This document shows positions 14,481-28,700 of a stretch of DNA of 64,000 nucleotides, one piece after another. Both the position numbers and the translations under genes were made by a program. Within the stretch, counting starts at the first letter, position 1. Every line of letters begins with the position of its first letter. Below the pieces are notes generated by a model. The model had not been told where the DNA came from. It worked only from the letters and a program-made list of their open reading frames with translations, and did no database searches. The stretch is from Muraenolepis orangiensis (taxonomy: Eukaryota > Chordata > Actinopteri > Gadiformes > Muraenolepididae), in NCBI GenBank assembly GCA_027704905.1, contig CM051013.1:5296715-5360714 (forward strand). Reading direction: 5' to 3'.

Positions 14481-15876
14481 TATATATATATATGGAAGAA
14501 AGACCATATGACTATGAAAGCCGTATTGCTAAATTGCCTTTGCATATTATTTGCATTGTACATGCCACTGATACTGTATATGAAACTCTGAAGAATGTAA
14601 CTAAATCTAAATTTGGACGATTGAATCCTCTTCATGGGTCACACACACACATACAGTGACATGTGTTCCTCTGCATTCAACCCATCCTAGTATCAGGAGC
14701 AGTCACTAGATCAATGAAGATCATTTACTTCCTTAGTTAGTTGATGTATTCACACTGACCACAAACTACTACTTGTGTCATTTGAAATGTAGGAACCGTG
14801 ACAGTAGGTTCATTGGCCATGCTTTGAACATCGTTGGAAGAAAAGGGTCACACCTAAGGCTATGTTGGCTGATAAGATATAAACGTCATTCACTTATCAG
14901 CCAACTAAGTCTTAAGATATGACCAATTGCTTCAAAGAAACTCCAAGATGTTCATAGCATGGCTACTGAACCCGAGGTGTCCGCCAAATGCTGTTCCTTT
15001 TGTCTACTCCAATTTGGACTTTAAAGTGGAAAGTCAAGGACTATACCACTACAAACAAAAAATACCTTTTCCAAATAACACCCCTCGAGCATTGGAAGCG
15101 TCGCCATGTACTGCTTTTTGAATTATGCTTCGTGTCCACAGCATTACACAATATTAAAGAAAATTGTCTTGTCTCTGATCTGCTATTTGTTCACTCTTTG
15201 GATTTCATCGGTACATATTTTGTCTTCATTCTGTTGTCAGCCCTTCCCACAGATGTGAGCGAGCAAGGGGGCTCTGACAGCGGACTCCAGGCAGACTGTA
15301 GCTCCCTAATAAAAGATCTGTCTGCTGTGGCATGGAGATCCACTTTTAGTTTGTGCGTCAGCTAAAATCAACCCACATGGGAGTAGCTTCGATGCCAGAT
15401 TCAGAATAGATTTACAGCATATAGATAAGCTTCTCCTAAAGCAAACCGGTTCCCCCGTTAATCAATGAGCTTAAAAACACATTCTTTTCCCGCGCTAGGA
15501 GCGGCTCAAAGCTTAAAAGTCGCTCAACCCAACTTGCATTCTTTAGATTTCACATGCGATCCGACGAGGCAGAATATTTAGGGGCTAAACAGTGCCCTTA
15601 ATGACCACTTGTGCGTTATCCAAGAAAACAAAACAAACGGAAACGACTCGTTGGTTGTAAAATAGCAAAGTGCAAGACAGGCTGAAACAGAGCTTGTTAC
15701 ACTGAGAGGATGTGCTGAGCTGAGCTGGACCTCACTGGAGCCAATTATGCTCCCCATCTAGATGAAGGGGGCCACATATACAAGGCTACACACAGAGAGC
15801 AGCTTTGTTACCAAAGCAACATTGCCAATAGAAGACCTGCAAAAAATGTATTTATAAAATAGATTCTTGGATATGT

Positions 15877-16238
<362 letters not shown>

Positions 16239-18069
16239 TTGACACTGAGATTATCACTGATCCCGGTCGTGAAGTAAACACTTGGGAGGAATTTAAGGTT
16301 ATCTGTCATGCTAGCGTGGTCCAGCCCCACCCAGGAGACGAGAGTGAGGGTCATGAGACTGGAATGGCTGACAAAAACAAATCTTTAATCAATAACCCAG
16401 CTCTCGACGCAAAACCCCCCCCTCTTCCGTCTCTGTCTCTGAGTGTTCCAGGAGTGACGGTTTTTCGTTCTAATCTGTGTCCACTTTGAGCAGAAATTGC
16501 AAGCCAATCGCCAGTTAAAGCGGCTGGTGGCTGTGCAATTTCAAGTACAGTTTGAGTACAAACATCATCCAAAATTCCCTCAAATGTAGGTATTACTATA
16601 ATATTGTTCTTGTGAGCTGCAGTGCAATTGTAGTGATATCTAGAGAGAGCGAGAGAATCAAATCAAACCTAGGGAGAGAGTCATCTACACTGCAGACACA
16701 CACACACACACACATCAATCCATTCAATCATGTAAATAAACATGCAATACAATAAAAAGAGATATAGGGCCGAAGCCAGATAAGACCAATGAACAGCATG
16801 TGATAGAATCAGCTTAGTGAAATATCTCTCATGGAATATCAAGAGGACTCAATCATATTGAGTCAACAGAGTGATGACTAGCTTTCAGCACCGACCCTCA
16901 CTCCCTCCCTCCCAGACTAGCAGTACGGCATGCCACCAAGGACGAGCAAGAATGGCTATTAAGATGTTTTCTAATAAAAAACATAAAAACAAACCATATC
17001 CAATGGGACCAAGGCCAAGGTTGACTAATGACATGCTATCGGAACATTCAATCTGTTTCTGAATGTGCGGGGGCTGCAGTTAATGTAGCTTGGACTGAAC
17101 ATGTTCTCCCGCCTGTATACAATAGCAGGGAATCCATATACTGAATAGACTTGCATTTTTTTGATACTACTTATATTTTTTGTCTGTGTTTAAGAGATCT
17201 CGATTGCATTTTCCGATTGGTACAAGAGTCCTAAGTGGTCATTCAAACCGTAGCAGTGAAACACATTTTGTTAAGCCTAGAAGATTTGATTAGACGAAAG
17301 CATTGCCTGGAAAGCAAATTAAACGTTGTCATATTTTGCTGGCAGTTTAGGAAATTGGTCAGAGCTCCACGAGCTACTTGCCGTGTCGTCGCACGGCTCA
17401 TGACGGAGATAGGGAGACAAATGTGTAGGGACTTAAAATAGTATGTTTTACTAGACAACAGGGAAACCAATTATCTTCATCATTTGGCCTGTAGCCTGCT
17501 CCACAACACTCTTACGTAGAGTGAAATTTCCAGCCGCCCACAAGCCAAAAAGTGTTCACCATTGCGTTGCTATGTTACGGAAAAAAAAAACTACAAAGAG
17601 CCCAAGCCTGTGCTTCCCGCGGAGGCTTCTAGAGTGTTTGACTTTCCGCACCGAAAGACGGTGGATGTGAGGGCAATCGATGACTGTCGTATGTTGAGTT
17701 TATCCTCTGCAACGGTAATGTGGATGGAACCGATCTATCGCACACACATTCTCCAGTTTACAGTTTTCATATTTTATATTATTAATGTTTACGTTTGCCC
17801 TGTGGCCACTGGATATTATGGACAGCACTGGGGGCTTCCACTAGGGGTTGGGCCAACCGTGTGCCACGGACAGACTGTCAACAAGTCAAGCAGCTGAAAG
17901 AGGAAGGGAAAGAAAAGCCCAGGCCTATTACTGGAAGTTCAACAAACATGCATACACGGTTAACTGCCTACAACAAACTGAAAATGACTCTTTATGTGTT
18001 CCCAGCTCTCGCCGGGCTCACCCATCCATGAAAATCCCATCTCAAGGAGAGCAGAGGTGAGGTCTCTCG

Positions 18070-18216
18070 CTCCCTTTCTCCCCCTCTCTCTCTCTCTCTC
18101 TCACTCCATCCCTCTACCTCTCTCTCTCTCTCTCTCTCTCTCCATCTGTTATCTTACTCTCTCTCTCTCTCTATATATATTACTCCATCCCTTTTTCCCT
18201 TGCTTTGGCTAACACA

Positions 18217-18263
<47 letters not shown>
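18070..18263 (+). repeat. Compound TC and CA microsatellites
   Basis: TC-rich tracts at about 18080-18170 are followed by CA repeats at about 18218-18263. They are intronic in camta1. Confidence 0.9.
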
Positions 18264-18265
<2 letters not shown>

Positions 18266-19529
18266 CTGGAGAAAGGACACAGCTTCAGGGGCTCCGCCGG
18301 AGTCTTTTATCCTTATCATAACTACTCCAACAATTACTCAGATGATTACGCAGATCAATGGTTTACCTGGCTGTTTCAGCTGCTGTATATACGCAGCACC
18401 GGATTGCACTGGTGAACCAAAAAACCTGGAGGCACAACATATTAAATGGGGTGCCTGACACCGGGATAGCATTTTGTAATACCGTGCAATAACACAGAGA
18501 GGGGGGGGGGGTGTAGGGGAAGCAGGACTGGGCAAAAACGATTGTCAGTCGCCGCCGTCACACATGAAGTGGTAATGGGAAACTCCATCAACAATGTCCC
18601 CCCAGTTAGCGTCTCTATCACAGTCTGCTTGATCTGCACATGCACCGAGCGCCCCCCCCCCCCCTCCTGCTGCTAAATCCGCACTCCTCTCACAACATTA
18701 TCTTTGGGACACACCGCAGCTTTGGCATGGAGGAGCTCAGTCAGTGACTGACATCCAGCGAGAGGTGTAACAAGGGGGGGGGGGGGGGGGGCGGTGGCTG
18801 ACTTCACACTCTCCACTTAGAAACGATACACACAACACACGACTATTAGTGACTCCGTTACCATGACATTGAGATCAACTCGGTTGCCGAGCGGTGGAGA
18901 GACCGAAGGCGATGCGCTCATTATGCATACAGTCGTCGGCGTGCGTTCTGCTCAGAACCACTCCACTTATTTACAGGGGGGACAGCAGGAGAAAACCAAC
19001 CTCATGTCAACTCTAAGACTCCGGCCCATATTTTCTTGGCTTCCTCCGCTTGCTGCTGGTAAATATTCCTTGTTTTTTTGTATCTGCGTGTATAATTCCA
19101 CCGCTATTGAAGTTGGTTGGTTTCAGAAGTCAAGAGAAATCCCAGCTAGGACAACGGGGCGTCTTTGTACTCTGCACCCCGCCAATTCTCATGGAGCACA
19201 GACACGAGGTGGCAACGACATATAACGAAATGTGATGAGACGGGGTCTGTTTCTCTGAAACTTTAGTCAGTCACGTTGTTGCCATGGGTTATAACTTTAC
19301 GCACATTGGTGTGTGTGAAGGGGGGGGGGGGGGGGGGAGGGCGAAGAGGAGGCGACGACTTATGGGCCATAATTGATGGCTCAACAAGCTGCCATTCTCT
19401 GTGAGGGGTCTGGTCAGGTCCTGATCCCGGCCTCAACCCGGAACAATCACTCTTAGTTAACGACAACACTTCAGCTATTGACGACATGATCCCGTGTAAA
19501 GCAGACACTTCAATCAACAGAGCCATGCA

Positions 19530-19531
19530 CG

Positions 19532-19573
<42 letters not shown>

Positions 19574-19725
19574 CTCTCTCTCTCTCGCTCTCTCTCGCTC
19601 TCTCTCTCTCTCTGGCAGGAGGAGCACCTGGGGAGAGGTGGTGGAGAGGAGGAGGAGGAGGGGGGGGTGGAGAGCATGGGATGGGGTGTGTGTGTGTGTG
19701 CGTGCGTGTGTGTGTGCGCGTGTGG
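19530..19725 (+). repeat. TC microsatellite followed by G-rich and TG tracts
   Basis: TC repeats with CG interruptions (19530-19613) run into GGA/GGT-rich sequence and a TG/CG tract (19686-19725). Both strands give only low-complexity open frames. Confidence 0.85.
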
Positions 19726-22144
19726 TAGATAGGAAGAGGCTTGTGAATAGGAGCATGGAATCAAAAGGTTAATGGATAAACAGATGAAGTCATAACACAG
19801 TGGTCGGCCGGTGGCCTCTTGGAGCAGCGGTGCGGGGCACATGAGTAGCTCTTACTGTTCATCTCTGTGTCATCGCTGATGCTCTTAGGTGGACCATGGC
19901 CAGCATAACACACCGCCGTTCTGTACATTCGATCCGGATTTCGAACTTTCTTCAATCCTTCAGTGGGAGCAGAGAAGAGAAGCAGAGAACAGTTTTGAGC
20001 ATAAAGGAAGCACCACCCTTGTCCCTGTGAAAGCCTTGCTGCCCTCCACCGTGCAGACATCTCCGCACGCGGTGGGGACAGCACTTTAGATTACAGCTGC
20101 ATTCAAAACACACAACACACGGAGAGAGGCACCAAAGTCTAGCAACATTGAACAACAACAACAATAATAACAGTAACAGCAACATTATTATTATAATTTA
20201 AAGACTTTAAGTCATCCAGTCACCGAGTGATTAAGTCGTCAGTTGTTTTCGAGGCATGCATTTATCACATCAGTCGGGGGAAGGGGGTCCCTATCGACAG
20301 GCGAAAGGGCCCGCAATCAGGCTCAAATGCTGCTGTGGCTCCATTTGATTAGGGGTCAATAACATTCCACATCACATCAGTGGATGAACCCATGGGATCA
20401 ATGGCAGGAGGCCATGCGAGGCAGCCCGAAAGGGTCTGTTAGAGACAAGGCATTAGGAGGGATACGTCTGAGCGACCACAGGCTGGACCTGCGGCCCGTC
20501 TATCCATAACTCACTAATTGAATTAGCGGCAGACAAAAGAAGAATCTGCCGCCCGGATCCCACATGAAACCAGAGGAGTGAGACATGTGAGTGAGAGCGC
20601 AACCGGGGTTACATTTTTTACTTCTTGACTAAAGAGTGGAGAGCGTTTTTTTTTATTGTTTTTTTATTATTATTATAACATTGCTGCGCAAGCACTTTTG
20701 CGAGTTAATGGCTGACTGTGTGCTTACTTGATGTTTTGCTGCTGCTTCACCTTAAAACTTTGAATGAAATGATACAATCTTAAAAAACTTCTTCTACTCC
20801 GATAACTTGTAAATAAAAGAAAAAAGGCGTTGCGAGGTAACGGCATTAGCTGAATTGATAGAGCAAGAAAAACAAAAGTCCCTTTTTTGTTTTTGGTGTA
20901 TGTTGTCAGCGAAACTGATTGTTTGTTGCCCAGGTTGTAATGTGTAGCCAACCTTCTCACACGTGCGCCAGCCTCACCCGCTTTTGTTTTTCTATATTTG
21001 CTTCTTTTAAAAGAAAAGCTGTTTAGTAAAAGGCTCACAGAACCAATAATCGAGTTAAGGAGAGAGTATATTTGAAACCAAAATCCTGTTTATAATGGCT
21101 CCCGAAATAACGCAAGCCCTAGCAGGTTTACAAATGATGCGAGTCTCCACACTGAGCTAAATATTCCCCAATTTAGGTCTCGTCCTAAAAAAAAAAGTTA
21201 AGGCTCCCGACGCCTCATGAAAAGCCTGGCCTCTACAGTGGCCTCATCCAAAGCAGTCTCTCCGCGTAAGACGGATCAAACCTGCCGTCGCCATGCCCTG
21301 CAGGTCTATGTTCTTACACTAGCGACTCCACAGCCGGCTTTTTTTACGAGTGTGGCGGCAAGAAAATGGGTCCTCTGGAGTCCCTGACAATCATTTAGGC
21401 GGGAGAAAAGTACTCCAGGATGTAAACATTATACCACTAAGCGAGACTGGGTCATGCCCCCTGGGTTTAACACAAGAAGTGACCCAGGTTTGTTATGGGC
21501 CATCATAAGACCTGCCAAACAACAGAGAGTGATTGCAGTACACGGTACAGCTCGAGCGGCTCCCGTACCTCAAGGACAAAAAAAGGTTAAGAGGCTGTTC
21601 GGATCTATATGTGGCTTCCGGGGCCCACGGGGGAAATTGTCTTAACTATTATCAGCGGAATTAAGTTTTACTTACCAACGCACTATTCTATACTCATCTG
21701 TAACCAATACTAATTGTGATTGGATTCCTTGCTAAGGATCCATCATAACACGCTCTACATTCGCAGGCCTGGTTTGTGCGTGACATCATTGCGAGGATGT
21801 GAACACACAAGCTTCTCCCGTCCTCCTCCTCCTCCTCCCACCCCTCCTCCTCCTTACTGACCGACCTCAGAGGAACACCAAAAATAGCTTAACCTGTTCA
21901 CCGGTGGGAGTTTCAAGTCAGTAGTTTCAATGAGAGCTTCACCGGGGAAGCATGGGAAGCATGAGGAAGCATGTGGAAGCATGAGCAAGTGTTTGCGTAT
22001 TTGTTAAGTCCAGCAATATGGATGAATGCATCAGGCTTATACGCCACGGCAAAGTCATTACTTTCATGAAACCAGATGTCTTCATGTTTTGTCATACAGA
22101 CAGATCCTGCAAACAAATTAAGTGTTTAGTACCCAACTTTTAAA

Positions 22145-22170
22145 GCTCAATACCACCCCCTAGTGGCGGT
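22145..22170. promoter_or_regulatory. Possible CTCF site
   Basis: The core CCCCCTAGTGGCGG resembles the CTCF recognition core (CC-N-C-TAG-KGG-C type). This is a motif match by eye inside the camta1 first intron. Occupancy is unknown. Confidence 0.35.
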
Positions 22171-24116
22171 TTGTTCAAGGGCTTGCCCACTGACGCCCTA
22201 AAACTACACGTCCAGCGAACATTCTTTTGAAAAATAGAGACATTTTGTTTCCCTTACATATTAAGATAATGCACAGCTACCTATTTCATCCGTTTTTAGA
22301 CGCTGTGCATTACTTTGTTTGATAGTATAAGACCACGTTTCATATAATGCCATATCTATTTTGAGACTTTTTCTTTCTACAGAACTCTTTTTTTGGATTC
22401 ATGAATGGTCATTGCGATAATTGTATGGTCACAGCTCGAATATGTTAGCACATACAAGGCTGATAAAATAGAGTTATACACGTTTAAATAAATTGACAGA
22501 CATGATACAAAATGGATTCGGTGTAGTCTACTTCAGACCTCACATTTAACAATTCCGTTTTAACATCTCTTCATGTACCATCTGAAGAAACACCAAGATC
22601 TACATTACAAAGCCAAACATGGGAGTATAGCAATGGCTCCGTTTTGTACAAAGGTTTGAGAAAACATTAATGTTTTCATAATGACGCGGTATCAATAATT
22701 GATAGATAGATGCGTGAAACGGAAAACATCACAAACCCCCCCGTTAGACCCTACTCTATGGGATTCGACATTTTACCCCCGGAAAGTTTTGTTCACCAAA
22801 CAATGTCAATGTTGATAATTGTTGCGATAATACATATTTATTCTCGTCCTAAATGATCTACACTTTCCATATCAATAGTTAGAATGAATGTGCTAGAACT
22901 GCTTAGGTTTCACCGAATACATTTTTGCTCCAAGTGAGTCGCCAAATCCAATAAGGTAAAAATCGGAATGTTTGCCAACCAGTAAAGTAATGTGTAATGT
23001 AATGTGACCAGGATGGAGGATGGAGGAGTTGGAAATTCAACTCCATCCATCCATCCATCCTCATCTCCTCCTCCTCCTCCTCCTCATACTCCTCCTCCTC
23101 CCAGAGCCGCTCTCCTGGTGGTGTGGAGGCATCCCATCCCATCCCATCCCAGGCGCGTTAAGCAGCGTCTCTGAGGCTCGGAAGCTCTCGCCGCTCGTTT
23201 CGTAGCGCCCCACGTCTATCGGTGTTTTATTAATCGTATTAATAGTTTAATAACAAAAACGCCGATAGACGTCCCTATACTAAGTGTCTAGTTCGCTACT
23301 TCGTCCAACAGACGAACTGTCTCAACGGAAATATATACACACACACACACACAAATGCAATGCACGCTTACAAGTATATATATATAACAACAACAACATG
23401 TCTATTTCCCGACGCGCGGTTATGTACATTTACAAAACCTATTATTAAAAAGGCAAAAGCCTATTTCCAAAAAAAAACAACTATAATTAACGCATTGACG
23501 GAGGAGAGGAGGGGAGGGTGGTGGAACTAAATAAAACAACAAGAAGTTGCCTCGACGGAGGTGACGGACATGTTGTCATTTAACTTAGGTCCCGTTGGTT
23601 TGTTTGTTAACTCGTCCCGTAGTTAGTTAGTTGTTGGGGGGTCTCCCCCAATAGTGAGAGAGAGAGATAGAGAGAGAGAGAGAGATAGAAAGAGAGAGAG
23701 ATGGAGAGGGGTTCGCTCCTCGCTTCTAATTCCGTGCCGCCGACCACGACGTCGGCGGCGGCGGCGACGACCGCGGTCTACTTTGACCACCCTGACGACC
23801 ATTATTATTATTACCATGTTGTCGTCGTCGTCCCAGCCCCGTGTGTGTGTGTGAGGCTTGTAGTAGCCGGAGCTAGAACGCAAGCTAATATTAGCCCCGG
23901 CTAGGTAACGTCCTTTTTTTGTAACGGAAGAAAAAAAATACCGGAGCGGTCGCGGAGCGGACTACAAAAAAAAAAAACCTCCACTTATCTGCCCATGTTC
24001 GCTCGTTTCCCCCCGCGACTCGGAGCTGTTCCGCGGCACACAAGAGTGCCCAATGCAATGTGTGTGTTTTAAATTGAAAATCCCCCCCCCTATTATTATT
24101 ATTATATTTCTCTTAC

Positions 24117-24161
24117 CTTCCGGCTTGTTTTCGGCAGCCATTTCCCCTTCACGCGCAACAT
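24117..24161 (-). CDS. camta1: camta1 first coding exon
   Basis: On the minus strand an ATG at 24159-24161 opens MLRVKGKWLPKTSRK, immediately followed by a consensus donor (AAG then GTAAGA). Remembered mammalian CAMTA1 begins with a W-R-A-E-G stretch followed by the same KWLPKTSRK block. The match over the last ten residues is what distinguishes camta1 from camta2. The exon ends in phase 0. It sits in a CpG-rich block, as expected for a housekeeping-type promoter, with the 5' UTR running to the right (24162 onward). An overlapping frame starting M-A-A-E-N-K is an alternative-frame shadow. Confidence 0.88.
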
Positions 24162-24489
24162 CGTCCTCCTCCTCACGACCGCGGGTACCACGCGCGTGCA
24201 CGGGGCGAGCACAGCACGAGGAGGGTCCTCGAGGAGCGGCGGCGAGTCCGAATACGAAACGCGCACTTGCCATTGGCTGGCGGTGATTGAGTGACAGCTC
24301 GAGAAGATGGGACTTTGTGACAGCGTGATGGAGAAAATCAAATCACACCTTCGTTTGAAACTAGGAACATAACGGAATACAATACACCTCAATATCTATA
24401 CACTTATACTAGTATATTGGTGTATACTACATATACTCACTATATATTATTATTTTTATTTTGAAATGTCCTCTATGTTGTATGTATGG

Positions 24490-24576
24490 CGACTGTTGCA
24501 CAACAATTTCCCTCTGGATAAATAAAGTCAATCTAATCTAATCTACTCTAATCTAATCTAATCTATCTAATCTATA
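24490..24576 (+). mobile_element. LINE-like 3' tail
   Basis: The stretch ending GGATAAATAAAGTCAATCTA, followed by a run of TCTAA units, matches the usual 3' end of teleost L2/Maui-type LINEs: a conserved AATAAAGT followed by a short tandem tail. No coding part is attached, so this is a 5'-truncated copy. A similar tail is at 56866-56940. Confidence 0.55.
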
Positions 24577-24841
24577 TGCCTACTGGAGTATATCAGACAT
24601 ATAGGCTATACCATAATATATATATATATGACTAACAGTATAGGCCTAATAGTATATATATATATATAGTATATATAGTATGTATAATATATACATTAGA
24701 CACAAATATCCTTAGAATAACTATCATAACCAGCGATTTTAAAAAGACGTGATTGTAGAAGTATGCTTGTAGAAGTTTTTTTATAGGGTTTTCTTTTTTT
24801 TCATTACAAATGTACATTTTGTTCCATGTTTTGAGCGCCAT

Positions 24842-25035
24842 AGGGGGGGGGGGGCATGGGGATCACAGGGGGGGGGTAATAACATGGGGGGGGGGCATGG
24901 AGATCACATGGGGGGGGGGGGCATGGGGATCACATGGGGGGGGGTAATAACATGGGGGGGGGGGCATGGGGATCACATGGGGGGGGGGGCATGGGGATCA
25001 CATGGGGGGGGCATGGGATCACATGGGAGGGGGGG
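24842..25035 (+). repeat. G-rich minisatellite
   Basis: Repeated units of poly-G followed by CATGGGGATCACATGG or TAATAACATGG make up about 190 bp. At least eight G-runs of seven or more occur on the plus strand, so stable G-quadruplexes are possible. It lies between the two divergent promoters. Confidence 0.85.
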
Positions 25036-25654
25036 GTAATAACATGCCAGCCATGTGTGTGTCGAGGAGCGCGTTAGGGGAGTCGGTCGGTGGTGCTGAA
25101 TGAACAGCTCCTAGGTCCTCGCATGTGACGTAGGCGCTTCACCGAGGAGCGAAGGGGCTCATTAAAAATAAACAAGGGCGTTAATTATGCTATTATGCCT
25201 TTAGCCGCACTAGGTGAACTTTACTTTTATGAACTAATGAAAGGGGGTTTAGACTTTTTTTTTTACTCATAACGAATTGTTTACGCAGGTTTTTTTTAAT
25301 GTTATATGTCGTATGCCATATTCTCAATGAATGTAGCTGTATATAATTAATATGGGCCATATCGTTGGCGTACCGATAAAAAAAAGCCCCCCCTCGAGTG
25401 ATTTCAGGGGGCGGGGGGGGTGGAGTTATTTTCAGTACTTTTAATTGAAGAAGTAATGTAGGAAATCCCCTCTTTCTACATATTCTAGATCCATTAGGCT
25501 CCCGGTGACGTATGCCTACACACGATGATAACACATTCTTACATTTTTATTTGCAATTGAATGTACTTTTAATCGCAACAAATTATACATTACATGTCAA
25601 ATAAATTTAAAAAAATAATAATAATAAGTCCCGTTACATTGTGGTGGTCCTCCG

Positions 25655-25673
25655 CGCCACAAGGTGGCGACAG
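25655..25673. promoter_or_regulatory. Possible CTCF site in the dnajc11 promoter
   Basis: GCGCCACAAGGTGGCGACA resembles the CTCF core. It lies about 55-70 bp upstream of the dnajc11 ATG. Motif similarity only. Confidence 0.4.
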
Positions 25674-25727
25674 AACTGCCCAGGTCAACACTCCGACCAT
25701 ACGAGGAAGCCACTACCGGTAGTAAAC

Positions 25728-28700
25728 ATGGCGTCCGCCTTGGAGGATGATGAGATTGACAACGATGACTACTATTCGCTGCTAAACGTCAGGCGAGAGG
25801 TAGAGTGCGCGAATACCCCTGACGAAATGTGTTTGTTCTTGCATGTGTGAACCTTTTCTGGGAAAGTTTAGCGTCCGAAATGTGCTCCATACGCCATAAG
25901 TTTGAGCTTATCGTTCGACGTGACCCTCGACATTGATTTTTTTTCTCCCCCCTTTAGGTTAACTGTGTTTCTGTCTCTCTCTCTCGCTCTCTCTATCTCT
26001 CTCTCTCTGTGTCAAACCTTATCTTCTTTGGCAAACACATGCATACATTACATTACATTGTAGACTAGTTGTATTGTTTTTTTGTGTTTCGTTTTATAAT
26101 TGAGTATTCTGCCTGCACTTTGCTGTAAGTTCGAGCCGTTTTAAAACAATGGCAGTCTGTCTTTCACACGTTAACTGACACTTTCTGGGCATGGACGCCA
26201 GCATATGCTTAACGTCCTCCGTCTCACTGCTTTCACTCTCAGTTTTCTAAATTACGACCCACGGTCATAAGGATAAAACAAGTGCAAGTTTAAGTGTAGT
26301 GCCACCGTGGAGTTCGTGAACTTTTTTGTGAAAGTTAAAAAAACAAAACCGAGTCCCTCATGACGCCGTGCCGTTCACATGTCTCCGTTACTCACACGGC
26401 TCGACTACTATGCTACTGTGTCATTTGGGAACCCCATTTGAACCAACAATCTGTAATATGTGCTACATTACATAAGTCATTTACCAGACCATTTAGTCCA
26501 AAGCGACTTACCATAAGGTCGTTGAACATACAGTAGGTAGGCAAAGAGAACTACTAGGCCCCAGAAGTCAGAATTGCTTCCCAACAAGCCTCCAAGAGCA
26601 GAACCAGTGCTCGGGTAAATGTACAATAAGTTGTCTCCCTAGAGTCTGAACCCTATGTATATCAAACGGGGACAATGACAAATGGTGCCATATACTAGTA
26701 TGCTCCATGGCCACACAAGCTTTAAGGTTTACCTCCATACGGCCCTTGGAACTCAAGGCTATGCCCATGGATTTCCTTGTCTAAACCAGGATAAAATGAT
26801 GCCGCCTCAAGCTTATATATATCGAGCAGGGTTGAATGCGTTTAAACTCCCTAACATTTAACTGTTATATTAACCGGTTTACTCATTTGCTAAATGGCAT
26901 GATTTCAGGCCACACAGGATGAGCTGAAAGTAGCATACAGAAGGCTATGTATGATCTACCACCCAGACAAGCACCGGGACCCTGAGCTGAAGCAACAAGC
27001 CGAACAGCTCTTTAACCTTGTACACCAAGCTTATGAAGGTAAGGCCAGCTTGTGAGTGTGCACGCCTATGGCACTGCTCTGTGTACATCTACTGCTTTTT
27101 TAAGTAGTAATATATACTGACTGGTTATCTGTATCTGTAGTACTTAGTGACCCTCAGGCGAGGGCAATCTACGATATCTATGGCAAGGGAGGACTGGACG
27201 TTGAAGGATGGCAGGTAAGCGTCGTCTGCACTGCAGAGGGGACACCTCTCGCTACACAATGAGAAAACTTGTGTGCAGTTAAACGGTTGGTTAACATCAA
27301 ACTTGTGTCACTGAGTACTCAATGTCCACATTTCCAGGTGGTGGAGAGGAAGAGAACGCCTGCAGAGATCCGTGAGGAGTACGAGCGTCTCCATAAGGAG
27401 CGTGAGGAGAGGAGGCTTCAGCAGAGGACCAATCCAAAGGTGAGACCAGGGGGAAAAGGCCCTATCCCCATCTCTCCCATGTACAGGAGCCACATTAAAC
27501 TTCATCTTCTTACTGCTTTGTGGTGCTTTGTCTTTTTAGGGGTTGATCAGCGTAGGCGTGGACGCCACGGACCTCTTTGACCGATACGACGAGGACTATG
27601 AGGATGCGGCCGTCGGGGGTTTTCCACAAGTGGAGATCAACAAAATGCACATATCCCAGTCTATAGAGGTAGTGGTTTGTGGCCAAACGGATCAGATTGT
27701 GTGTTGGTTGGTTACGGCGAACGTGTGTGTGTAGCCCTGTGTGGTGGTCTGATGTGGGGAATTTGTAACTGGTGTTTTTGTTCGGGGTGTTTTCCTTTTG
27801 ATTCCTTTTAGGCACCTCTTACTACAACAGACACCGCCATTCTGTCTGGCTCCTTGTCAACCCAAAATGGCACCGGAGGGGGAAACATCAACTTGGCCTT
27901 GAGAAGAGTCACGTCAGCCAAGGGCTGGGGAGAGGTCAGCACATGCTCTCGGGTGTCGTCTTGACTTATCGCCATTATTGGCGAATGTAAAAAATGTCGT
28001 TAAAAAGTTTGTGAAGCTTATGTCCCTGCCATTCACGTTAACTCCCCCGACTTGACAATTGCTTTATGACTTTAATTAATGTATTGCTCTACTCTTCAGG
28101 GATTCGACATTGGGGGGTGCATTTTTCAATCCCTCAGTCATGAGTATTTCATTAAATTAATTGGGGTCGTTGTTCTGTTCGGGCGAGGTGCGAGCGATCC
28201 AGTCGATCCATCGCCAAGTTTTTCCCCCCCAAATTTTCATTCAACACGACTGGCTGTCATTGGAGCTTTGTTGTGATGGATGACACTCGGACCAAGCACC
28301 GCAAAAAAGCTACACCCATAAAATTACCAAAGTAAAGTTCAGCAATTAATTCTAATGGTTACGCACTTCCACCATCCAGGAAGTGCTTCATCCGCCTGCC
28401 CGAGCCACGCTTTCTTCTATCTAAAGTCTGAGGATTGTTTGTGTGTACACAGCTGGAATTCGGCGCTGGAGACACCCATGGACCTCTCGTCGGGATGAAA
28501 GTCTTCAGAAACCTGACGCCGCGCTGGTACGTGTAGAAGCAAAATAATTGGAACAACAGCTGGCTTAGTTGTACTCTAGCATAGCTTTTGAAAGCTAACG
28601 GCGTCTTCCCTCCGCCAGCTTCGCGACCGCCCAGTGTGGCCTGCAGTTCTCGTCGCGCGGCGTGCGGCCCGGGGTCACCACGGTGCTGGCCCGTCACCTG

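Larger units (their letters stand above)
24162..25727. promoter_or_regulatory. Divergent promoter interval between camta1 and dnajc11
   Basis: The two start codons point away from each other and are 1.57 kb apart. The same head-to-head order exists in human 1p36, so the arrangement is conserved (established synteny). The left part (to about 24300) is CpG-rich with no obvious TATA box and should hold the camta1 5' UTR. The middle contains a LINE-like 3' tail (24490-24576), AT repeats and a G-rich minisatellite (24842-25035). The right part (about 25630-25727) is the likely dnajc11 core promoter and 5' UTR, with a CTCF-like motif at 25657-25672. Confidence 0.7.

Noticed and set aside
23962..24273. 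Minus-strand frame containing M-A-A-E-N-K over the camta1 first exon
   Set aside because: Alternative frame of the exon; the KWLPKTSRK frame with a matching donor is the real one.
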